Of a stretch of DNA of 6,163 bases, positions 1 through 5,537 are shown one piece after another. The position numbers were made by a program, and so were the translations under genes. This DNA is from Pseudomonadota bacterium (lineage in GTDB: Bacteria > Pseudomonadota > Alphaproteobacteria > Acetobacterales > Acetobacteraceae): contig JAJYAF010000141.1 of the NCBI GenBank assembly GCA_021779655.1, positions 1 to 6,163 of the forward strand, written 5' to 3'. The notes under the pieces were generated by a model, which was given only the letters and a program-made list of their open reading frames with translations, did no database searches and was not told where the DNA came from. How positions within the stretch are numbered: the first letter of the stretch is position 1; every line of letters starts with the position of its first letter.

Positions 1-283
1 CGGTGAGGACGGTGCCGTGATCGCCGGGAAGGTCCTGGACAAGGATGACTATAGCTGGGGCTTCGATGCGCAGAGCGGCGATTTCAAGGATCTGGTGAAA
101 GCCGGCATCATTGACCCGACCAAGGTCGTGCGCACGGCGCTGCAGGATGCCGCTTCGGTGGCCTCGCTCATCGTCACCACCGAAGCCGGTGTGACCGAGC
201 GGCCGGAGAAGAAGGCCGCGATGGGCCCCGGCGGCGCGGGGGGCATGGGCGGCATGGGCGGCATGGGCGATATGGATTTCTGA
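1..283 (+). CDS. groEL: Chaperonin GroEL (Hsp60), C-terminal part only
   Basis: This is the last 93 residues of the 60-kDa chaperonin, which forms a double-ring cytoplasmic folding chamber with GroES and uses ATP to fold client proteins. The reading frame is open from base 2 and ends at TGA 281-283; the start lies outside the window. The family's C-terminal equatorial-domain signature is plain: [19 protein letters not shown], then [17 protein letters not shown]. It ends in the flexible Gly/Met-rich tail ([14 protein letters not shown]) that lines the cavity floor in this family. A strong terminator follows 20 bp after the stop, so groEL (presumably groES-groEL) ends its own transcription unit here. 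No frameshift or odd residue is seen. Identification is very secure; only the part outside the window is unknown. Confidence 0.97.
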   Translation, partial: GEDGAVIAGKVLDKDDYSWGFDAQSGDFKDLVKAGIIDPTKVVRTALQDAASVASLIVTTEAGVTERPEKKAAMGPGGAGGMGGMGGMGDMDF

Positions 284-303
284 TCCACGCCGCGCGACTG
301 ACG

Positions 304-337
304 AAAAAAAGCCGCGGGAGCGATCCCGCGGCTTTTT
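304..337 (+). terminator. Intrinsic terminator of groEL
   Basis: A perfect 9-bp GC-rich stem (GCCGCGGGA at 311-319 with TCCCGCGGC at 324-332) encloses a GCGA tetraloop. It is followed by five T (333-337), then CC and four more T. Seven A precede the stem (304-310), so the A/T flanks can also pair and the structure could work in both directions. It lies 20 bp after the groEL stop codon, where a rho-independent terminator is expected. Confidence 0.93.
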
Positions 338-341
338 CCTT

Positions 342-375
342 TTGGCAAGCGGCCCGTCTTGGCAAGCGGCCCGTC
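342..375 (+). repeat. 17-bp perfect tandem duplication
   Basis: Two exact head-to-tail copies of TTGGCAAGCGGCCCGTC lie at 342-358 and 359-375, directly after the T-run of the groEL terminator. They are non-coding if the next gene starts at 486. The perfect identity suggests a recent slippage duplication. Its effect, if any, would be on the leader or promoter region of the downstream operon. Confidence 0.9.
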
Positions 376-384
376 CAGGAATGC

Positions 385-402
385 GGCCAGCTTCGTCTGG
401 CC
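385..402. promoter_or_regulatory. 6+6 bp inverted repeat, possible operator
   Basis: GGCCAG (385-390) and CTGGCC (397-402) are perfect inverted arms around a 6-base spacer, CTTCGT. The dyad sits about 84 bp upstream of the cnoX start and just before a TATATC box, where an operator could lie. As RNA it would form only a short hairpin with no U-run, so it is not a terminator. No regulator family can be named from this sequence, and six-base GC-rich arms can arise by chance in such DNA. Confidence 0.3.
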
Positions 403-426
403 TGCCTCGTGGACCGGCGCTATATC
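397..426 (+). promoter_or_regulatory. Weak candidate promoter for the cnoX operon
   Basis: TATATC (421-426) is the best -10-like hexamer between the groEL terminator and the cnoX start. CTGGCC (397-402), 18 bp upstream, matches only three of six bases of the sigma-70 -35 consensus. The operon needs a promoter in this gap because the terminator at 304-337 should stop groEL transcripts. Assignment is by position and weak consensus only; a heat-shock sigma-32 promoter is not evident. Confidence 0.2.
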
Positions 427-449
427 CCGTGAGAGACGGTGATGGCATT

Positions 450-459
450 GGCGATCGCC
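450..459. repeat. 10-bp perfect palindrome in the cnoX leader
   Basis: GGCGATCGCC is fully self-complementary and lies 26 bp upstream of the chosen cnoX ATG. It includes the octamer GCGATCGC. It could be a dimeric regulator half-site pair or simply chance; nothing else in the window repeats it. Confidence 0.3.
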
Positions 460-485
460 TAACGGCTAAAAACCTGGATGAACCA

Positions 486-1436
486 ATGAACGCTCTATGG
501 ACTGAAAACAGCGAGACCCCGAGCGCCAACCAGAACGCCGGCGCCGCGATGATCGTGGAAGGCAGCCAGGCGACCTTCATGGCCGACGTGATCGAGGCGT
601 CGCGGCAAATTCCGGTTCTGGTGGATTTCTGGGCCAGCTGGTGCGGCCCCTGCAAAACGCTGACCCCGATTCTCGAGCGGGTGACGAAAGCGGCCGGCGG
701 CCGGCTTAAACTGGTGAAGATCGATGTGGACAAGAACCGCGCGCTGGTTCAGCAGCTCAGCCAGCTTGGGCTGCCGCTGCAATCCATTCCCACCGTCGTC
801 GCCTTCTGGCAGGGCCAGATCGCGACCGAGCCGTTCCAGGGCGCGCTGCCGGAGGGCGAGGTCAAGCGCTATGTCGAGGCCCTGCTGAAGCTTGCCGGCT
901 CCGATTCGCCGGCGGGCGATTACATTGCCGAGGGCAAGGCGTTGCTGGAACAGGGCGCGGCCGAGGCCGCCGCCCAGCATTTCGCGGCCGCCTTGCAGGA
1001 GGACCGGCAGAAGCCGGAAGCCTGGGGCGGCCTGATCCGTGCTCTGCTGGCCATGGGCGATGAGCCGCAGGCCACGCAGATGCTGGCCAAGGTGCCGCCC
1101 GAGCTGGCGGAGCATGCGGAAATCTCCGGCGCGCGCTCGGCGCTCAATCTCGCCGCGGAAGGCCGGAAGGCGCAGGCCGCCCGGGCCGGGCTGGAAGCCA
1201 GGCTGGCAGCGAATCCCAAGGATTTCGAGGCGCGATACGAACTGGCGGCGGCGCTGGCCGCGAGCGGCGAGCGCGAGGCGGCCGCCGAGGCGCTTCTGGA
1301 AATCATCCGGGCGAACCGCAAATGGAACGAGGACGCCGCGCGCCTGCAACTCCTGAAATTCTTCGAAGCCTGGGGTGCCGACGATCCGGTGACGATGGCC
1401 GCGCGGCGCAAGCTTTCCGCGATCCTGTTTTCCTGA
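486..1436 (+). CDS. cnoX: CnoX/YbbN-type thioredoxin-TPR co-chaperone (chaperedoxin)
   Basis: This 316-residue cytoplasmic protein has an N-terminal thioredoxin fold (about 24-135) and a helical TPR-like region (about 144-316). The thioredoxin active site is intact: WCGPC with Cys53 and Cys56, preceded by VLVDFWAS, and the cis-proline is Pro102 in SIPTVVAF. The C-terminal block RKWNEDAARLQLLKFFEAWG followed by RRKLSAILFS is characteristic of alphaproteobacterial YbbN homologues. The family holds unfolded or oxidised proteins and, in E. coli, docks on GroEL. E. coli CnoX has lost the cysteine pair, whereas this copy keeps it, so disulfide reductase activity is likely (inference). The ATG at 486 is chosen because an in-frame upstream extension to 342 would translate the tandem repeat and has no family similarity; the RBS is weak. 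The gene lies 202 bp after groEL and heads a three-gene cluster. General thioredoxin annotation is the alternative, but the TPR tail argues against it. Confidence 0.92.
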   Translation: MNALWTENSETPSANQNAGAAMIVEGSQATFMADVIEASRQIPVLVDFWASWCGPCKTLTPILERVTKAAGGRLKLVKIDVDKNRALVQQLSQLGLPLQSIPTVVAFWQGQIATEPFQGALPEGEVKRYVEALLKLAGSDSPAGDYIAEGKALLEQGAAEAAAQHFAAALQEDRQKPEAWGGLIRALLAMGDEPQATQMLAKVPPELAEHAEISGARSALNLAAEGRKAQAARAGLEARLAANPKDFEARYELAAALAASGEREAAAEALLEIIRANRKWNEDAARLQLLKFFEAWGADDPVTMAARRKLSAILFS

Positions 1437-1444
1437 CCGGCTCG

Positions 1445-2101
1445 ATGAAGCCGCCGCGGCCAAGCCTCGCCGAGCTTCCGGAAGAGTTTCCGGTCTTCCC
1501 TTTAGGCGGCGCGCTGCTGCTGCCCGGCGGCCGGTTGCCGCTGAATATTTTCGAGCCACGCTATCTCGCCCTGGTGGAGGATAGCCTGGCCGCAGGCCGG
1601 ATGTTCGGCATGGTGCAGCCCGATAAGCGCCTGCCGGCTGGCGAGAGCGGGCCCGGCCTGTACCGCATCGGCTGCCTCGGCCGCATTTCCTCCTTCAGCG
1701 AGACCGAGGACGGCCGCTATCTCGTCACCTTGACCGGCCTGATCCGCTATTCGATCGTGGAGGAACTGCCGGGCCGGAACGGCTACCGGCGGGTGCGCGC
1801 CGCCCTTGCCGGATTTTCAGCCGATCTTGAGCCGCCGCCAATGGACATGGAACGGAACCAGTTGCTTACGGCGCTCAGGCTGTATTTCAGCCATACCGGC
1901 GTGGAGGCAAACTGGGAGGCGATCGGCGCGATGCCGGATAGCGTGCTGGTAACCACGCTGTGCATGGCCTGCCCCTTCGACCCGGAGGAGAAACAGGCGC
2001 TTCTGGAGGCGCCGGGGCTTCCCGAGCGGGCGCGCGTGCTGCTCGCCACCTTGCAGATCAACGCCTTCGACGACCGCGACAACAAACCGAAAGCAAGCTG
2101 A
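1445..2101 (+). CDS. Stand-alone LON substrate-binding (N-terminal) domain protein
   Basis: A 218-residue protein made almost only of the LON N-terminal (PUA-like, substrate-binding) domain. The family signature is clear near the start: [20 protein letters not shown] and then [11 protein letters not shown] (18-48), followed by the conserved pattern around [20 protein letters not shown] (72-91) and [12 protein letters not shown]. There is no ATPase (Walker) motif and no Ser-Lys protease domain, so it is not a Lon protease but a free-standing domain of the kind often labelled 'peptidase S16'. Its biochemical role is not established; substrate recognition or an adaptor role is inferred from Lon. 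The ATG at 1445 is chosen because the family motif begins 17 residues later; the longer in-frame reading from 1322 would lie inside cnoX. Only 8 bp separate it from cnoX and one base from the next gene, which suggests coupled expression. Confidence 0.88.
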   Translation: MKPPRPSLAELPEEFPVFPLGGALLLPGGRLPLNIFEPRYLALVEDSLAAGRMFGMVQPDKRLPAGESGPGLYRIGCLGRISSFSETEDGRYLVTLTGLIRYSIVEELPGRNGYRRVRAALAGFSADLEPPPMDMERNQLLTALRLYFSHTGVEANWEAIGAMPDSVLVTTLCMACPFDPEEKQALLEAPGLPERARVLLATLQINAFDDRDNKPKAS

Positions 2102-2102
2102 C

Positions 2103-2297
2103 ATGGACGATACCGGCAACTTCACTCCCGTCGATCCGCGGCTTCTGGAAATTCTCGTCTGCCCGCTCACCAAGGCGCCCCTGATCTATGACCGTAAGCG
2201 GAACGAGCTGGTCAGCCCGCAGGCCGGCCTTGCCTACCCGATCCGCGACGGCATTCCCATCATGCTGCCGGACGAAGCGCGCCCCCTGGAATCCTGA
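2103..2297 (+). CDS. Trm112-family small protein (UPF0434/YcaR-like), degenerate metal site
   Basis: A 64-residue protein with the Trm112/YcaR core: [18 protein letters not shown] (13-30), then NELVS and [19 protein letters not shown] (42-60). In eukaryotes and archaea Trm112 is a zinc-binding activator of several methyltransferases; the role of the short bacterial proteins is poorly defined. The usual CPxC pair is reduced here to Cys20-Pro-Leu-Thr23 and no other cysteine exists, so zinc binding by that site is unlikely. The same CPLT form is familiar in alphaproteobacterial members, so the gene is probably intact and not decaying. The ATG follows the previous stop by a single base with no good ribosome site, which suggests translational coupling. 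Confidence 0.9.
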   Translation: MDDTGNFTPVDPRLLEILVCPLTKAPLIYDRKRNELVSPQAGLAYPIRDGIPIMLPDEARPLES

Positions 2298-2381
2298 ACA
2301 TGCCCGCCGGCCCCACGCGCAACTCCCGTGGCGGAGGCTCGCCAGCCGAAACGTCAGATTGGTCCCCTTACGGATACCATT

Positions 2382-3818
2382 ATGGATACCGTTTCGGAGC
2401 CTGAAGCCGAGCCGGCGATCAGCGTCGGGCGGATGCGCTTGACGGCGGTGATCGTGGCGACCGCCCTGTTCATGCAGAACCTCGATTCCACGGTCATATC
2501 CACCGCCCTGCCGGCCATGGCGCGCAGCTTCCATGCCGACCCGCTGCATATGAGCGTGACGCTCACCTCCTATCTCATCAGCCTTTCGGTGTTCATTCCG
2601 GGCAGCGGCTGGGTGGCCGACCATTTCGGCGCAAAACGGGTGTTCCGCGCCGCCATCCTTATCTTCACCCTGGCCTCGGTGCTTTGCGGACTGGCGGACT
2701 CGCTATGGTTCATCGTGGTGGCGCGGGTGCTGCAAGGGCTTGGCGGCGCGATGATGGTGCCGGTCGGCCGGCTCGTGCTGCTCCGCTCGGTGCCAAAGAG
2801 CCAGATGATCGCGGCAATGTCCTGGATCACGATGCCCTCGCTGCTGGGGCCGATTCTCGGGCCGCCGCTGGGCGGCTTCATCGTCACCTGGTTTTCCTGG
2901 CGCTGGGTGTTCGATATCAACGTGCCGATCGGCATTATCGGCGCGATCGCGGTCACGCTGTTCATTCCCGATTTCCGCGAACCCGGCGGTGGCGGGCGGC
3001 TGGATGTCCCGGGCCTGGTGATTTCCGGCCTGATGATGGCATCGCTGATGGCGGGGATGGAAACGGCCGGGCGCGGGCTCGTCCCCTGGCCCTGGACGCT
3101 GTGCGCCTTTCTCATCGGCCTTGCCTGCATATTGCTCTACGCCCTGCACGCCCGCCGGCATCCGCATCCGGTGCTGGACATTTCGCTGATGCGGATTCCC
3201 ACCTTCGGGATTTCGGTGATCGCCGGGAGCCTTTTTCGCATTCCCGTCGGCGCCATGCCGTTTCTCCTGCCGATGATGCTGCAAGTCGGGTTCGGCAGAT
3301 CGCCGATGCAGAGCGGGCTCGTCACCTTTGCTTCCGCCGTGGGCGCGCTGGCGATGAAGCCGGTGGTGCAGTCCCTGCTGCACCGCTTCGGCTTCCGCAG
3401 GGCCATGGTCGTCAACGGGGTCATCGCCAGCCTGTTCATCATGGCCTGCGGCGCATTCCGGCCTGGCTGGTCGTCGTGGTGGATCAGCCTTCTGCTGCTG
3501 ATGGGCGGGTTTTTCCGTTCGCTGCAATTCACCGCGTTCAACACCCTGGCCTATGGAGACGTGCCGCGGGCGCGCATGTCGGCGGCAACGACCTTGTATT
3601 CCACAATCCAGCAAACCACGCTGACACTCGGGATCGTGATCGGCGCGGCCCTGCTCGAATTCTCGGTCGCGCTGCACGGATATTCGAAAGTGCTGCCGGG
3701 GGATTTTTCCGTCACGTTCCTTTGCGTCGGGCTGATCGGCATGCTCTCGGTGCCGAGCTGCATGAGGCTTTCCCCCGGAGCGGGAGCGGCCCTGAGCGGC
3801 CATGGTTCCCCGTCTTGA
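2382..3818 (+). CDS. DHA2-family MFS efflux transporter, MdtD/YegB-like
   Basis: An inner-membrane proton-driven exporter of the major facilitator superfamily, 478 residues from this start, with the many hydrophobic segments expected for the 14-helix DHA2 group. Visible motifs are LDSTVISTALPAM in helix 1 (34-46), motif A GWVADHFGAKR between helices 2 and 3 (76-86), RVLQGLGGAMMVPVGRL (115-131), and antiporter motif C LGPILGPPLGG (155-165) followed by WRWVFDINVPIG. The LQGLGGAMMVPVGRL stretch and the MKPVVQSLLHRFGFRR region resemble E. coli MdtD (YegB). The substrate cannot be read from sequence. The start is uncertain: ATG 2382 has a weak CGGA seven bases upstream and gives the short N-terminus usual for relatives, while GTG 2328 would add 18 unconserved residues. 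It follows the Trm112 gene by 84 bp (or 30 bp) with no terminator seen, so read-through is possible. It converges on the next gene. Confidence 0.9.
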   Translation: MDTVSEPEAEPAISVGRMRLTAVIVATALFMQNLDSTVISTALPAMARSFHADPLHMSVTLTSYLISLSVFIPGSGWVADHFGAKRVFRAAILIFTLASVLCGLADSLWFIVVARVLQGLGGAMMVPVGRLVLLRSVPKSQMIAAMSWITMPSLLGPILGPPLGGFIVTWFSWRWVFDINVPIGIIGAIAVTLFIPDFREPGGGGRLDVPGLVISGLMMASLMAGMETAGRGLVPWPWTLCAFLIGLACILLYALHARRHPHPVLDISLMRIPTFGISVIAGSLFRIPVGAMPFLLPMMLQVGFGRSPMQSGLVTFASAVGALAMKPVVQSLLHRFGFRRAMVVNGVIASLFIMACGAFRPGWSSWWISLLLLMGGFFRSLQFTAFNTLAYGDVPRARMSAATTLYSTIQQTTLTLGIVIGAALLEFSVALHGYSKVLPGDFSVTFLCVGLIGMLSVPSCMRLSPGAGAALSGHGSPS

Positions 3819-3852
3819 ACGGGCTTGCCGTCCTCATCCTGGAGCGCCGCGA

Positions 3853-5460
3853 TCAGTCGGTCGTGAAACTCGGGTCGGGAACCACGCGCTCCCTTCGCTT
3901 CAAAAGCAACAGCAGCGGCAGTGAAGACAGTGTGGCCAGAGTGAGCAGCTTGTAGTCATCGTTATAGGCGATAACCTGAGCCTGCTGATTGAGCACGACA
4001 TCCAGCGTGGCCCGTCCGGTCGTCGTGAACGGGCTCCAGAACGTCGCGATATGCGGGGCGTTGAGGGTTCGGTTGAAGGCCGTGACATAGCTGGCAATAT
4101 TGGCGTGGTTCACCTGAACGTTATGCGCGAGCAGGCTGTTGACGATCGAGATCCCGGCGCTGGAGCCCAGCGTGCGGGCAAGGTTGTAAACCCCCGCGCC
4201 CTCCGGCCGGACCTCCGGGGAAAGGCTGGAGAGGCTGATCGTGCTCAACGGCACCATCAGCATGCCCTGACCCAGGCCCTGGACGACGCCGATCGACACG
4301 ATGGTGAGGTTGGAAACATCGGGCGTCCAGCCGCTCATCGTATGGAATGCCCAGGCCATCAGCAGCAGGCCGAGGCCCAGGATCAGGCGCGTATCAACCC
4401 GCCCCATGATTCGTCCGGTGATCAGCATGGACGTGATGGTGCCCAGGCCGCGCGGTCCCATGACCAGCCCGGCGGTGATGATGGGATCGTTCATCAGCTC
4501 CTGCAGGAAAGGCGGCTGCAGGGAGAGCGCGCCGAAAGTGCTGATGCCAAGGCTGGTGACGAACAGCGTGCCGGCGGTGAAATTGCGGTCCCGGAACAGG
4601 CCGGGGTGGATGAAGGGCTGCCGCGCGGTGAGGATCTGCACGAGGAACAGATAGAACGCGACCGCGGCGATCGTCACCTCGGTGATGATTTCGGGGGAAG
4701 AAAACCAATCCTTCTCCGTGCCGCGATCCAGCATCATCTGAAACCCGCCAATCGCCACGCCGAGCGTGGCGAATCCCAGCCAGTCCAGCCGGACCGCTGC
4801 GCTGTGGCGCGATTCCCGGAGGAATATCCAGGCGCCGATGAATGCCAGCACGCCGAGCGGCACGTTGATGTAGAATACCGCCCGCCAGCTGTAATCGGAA
4901 GTGAGCCAGCCGCCGAGAACCGGGCCGAACACCGGGGCCGCCATGGTCGCCATGCCGAACAGCGACATGGCACGGCCCTGGCGGGAGGGCGGATAGATGT
5001 TGAACAGCACGGTCTGGGTGAGCGGCAAGATAGGCGCGCCCATGAAACCTTGCAGGCAGCGGAACACGACGATCTGCGGAAGGCTCTGCGCGGCGCCGCA
5101 AAGCATGGAGGTAACCGTGAAGCCGGTGATGCACACCAGCAGGACGCGCTTGATGCCGAAGCGGGAGGCAAGGAAGCCCGTGGGCGGGGTCATGATCGCG
5201 GCGGCGACGATGTACGAGGTCAGCACCCAGGCGATCTCGTCCTGGCTCGCCGAGACGCTGCCCTGCATGTAGGGCAGGGCGACATTGGCGATGGTGGTAT
5301 CCAGCGCCTGCATGAGCGTGGCCAGGATCAGGCACGCGGTGATGCCGATGCGTGTCTTTTCGTCTATGCCGTCTATGCTTTTTTTACCTGGGCCCGTTTT
5401 GCCTGGGCCTCTTATGCCTGGGCCTGTTGTGCTTGCGGAGCCGGGCGGCAAAACCATCAT
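3853..5460 (-). CDS. DHA2-family MFS multidrug efflux transporter, EmrB-like
   Basis: An inner-membrane drug/proton antiporter of the EmrB/QacA type, 535 residues from this start, probably with 14 membrane helices. Motifs in order: LMQALDTTIANVALPYMQG in helix 1 (49-67), motif A GFLASRFGIKR (95-105), FRCLQGFMGAPILPLTQ (133-149), motif C APVFGPVLGGWL (175-186) and WRAVFYINVPLG. The stretch MLDRGTEKDWFSSPEII parallels E. coli EmrB closely. EmrB works with the periplasmic adaptor EmrA and an outer-membrane channel; neither is in the window. Start choice: paired ATGs at 5460 and 5457 follow AGGG (5464-5467), whereas in-frame ATG 5499 and TTG 5511 lack a good site. The N-terminal 35-40 residues are odd: GPGIR, GPGKT and GPGKK units encoded by a DNA repeat, before a basic/acidic linker. 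The C-terminus is a short basic tail after the last helix. It is convergent with the MdtD-like pump. Confidence 0.92.
   Translation of the reverse strand: MMVLPPGSASTTGPGIRGPGKTGPGKKSIDGIDEKTRIGITACLILATLMQALDTTIANVALPYMQGSVSASQDEIAWVLTSYIVAAAIMTPPTGFLASRFGIKRVLLVCITGFTVTSMLCGAAQSLPQIVVFRCLQGFMGAPILPLTQTVLFNIYPPSRQGRAMSLFGMATMAAPVFGPVLGGWLTSDYSWRAVFYINVPLGVLAFIGAWIFLRESRHSAAVRLDWLGFATLGVAIGGFQMMLDRGTEKDWFSSPEIITEVTIAAVAFYLFLVQILTARQPFIHPGLFRDRNFTAGTLFVTSLGISTFGALSLQPPFLQELMNDPIITAGLVMGPRGLGTITSMLITGRIMGRVDTRLILGLGLLLMAWAFHTMSGWTPDVSNLTIVSIGVVQGLGQGMLMVPLSTISLSSLSPEVRPEGAGVYNLARTLGSSAGISIVNSLLAHNVQVNHANIASYVTAFNRTLNAPHIATFWSPFTTTGRATLDVVLNQQAQVIAYNDDYKLLTLATLSSLPLLLLLKRRERVVPDPSFTTD
5362..5379. 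repeat. 9-bp near-perfect tandem duplication
   Basis: GTCTATGCC (5362-5370) is followed at once by GTCTATGCT (5371-5379). On the - strand it encodes the Ser-Ile-Asp/Gly-Ile-Asp stretch just after the GPG repeats of the EmrB-like pump. Together with the 15-bp units next to it, it shows that the pump's N-terminal coding region is built of short tandem repeats. Confidence 0.75.
5387..5431. repeat. 15-bp minisatellite, three imperfect units, inside the EmrB-like gene
   Basis: Three head-to-tail units share the core CCTGGGCC and a length of 15 bases: 5387-5401 (CCTGGGCCCGTTTTG), 5402-5416 (CCTGGGCCTCTTATG) and 5417-5431 (CCTGGGCCTGTTGTG). Read on the - strand they encode GPG plus two variable residues. 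The unit length is a multiple of three, so gain or loss of a copy would keep the reading frame. Confidence 0.85.
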
Positions 5461-5537
5461 GAACCCTAAAAATGAACCAGGCCGGCACGGCCCGCCCATA
5501 ATCGTCCGCAATTAGAGCGACACGCTTCGGCGGCTTT
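5461..5537 (-). other. Spacer upstream of the EmrB-like gene
   Basis: These 77 bases separate the methyltransferase stop from the favoured pump start. They hold the ribosome site AGGG (5464-5467) and a short inverted repeat, GGCCG (5480-5484) with CGGCC (5488-5492) around GCA. On the - strand this dyad is followed, after a short gap, by ATTTTT. That could be a weak attenuator or operator, but the stem is only five pairs. No convincing promoter is seen. If the pump starts at 5499 instead, most of this region is coding. Confidence 0.35.

Noticed and set aside
239..276. GGCATGGGC tandem units in groEL as a repeat element
   Set aside because: These encode the normal Gly-Gly-Met tail of GroEL and are common to the family.
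342..485. In-frame N-terminal extension of cnoX from 342
   Set aside because: It would translate the terminator edge and the 17-bp tandem duplication, is not family-like, and the conserved thioredoxin fold begins only after the ATG at 486.
495..1559. 354-codon open frame on the - strand across cnoX
   Set aside because: It is an antisense shadow of a well-supported gene, rich in Arg, Gly and Gln with no recognisable domain, as expected in GC-rich DNA.
3809..3823. Hairpin CCCGT/ACGGG at the end of the MdtD-like gene as a terminator
   Set aside because: The stem is only five pairs, overlaps the stop codon and has no T-run on either side.
2684..3955. 423-codon + strand frame overlapping the MdtD-like gene
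   Set aside because: Arg/Ala/Gly/Asp-rich out-of-frame shadow with no membrane segments or known motif; the overlapping frame has clear MFS motifs.
4051..5469. 472-codon + strand frame opposite the EmrB-like gene
   Set aside because: Strongly hydrophilic, His/Arg/Gln/Asp-rich complement of a membrane-protein gene; no family resemblance.
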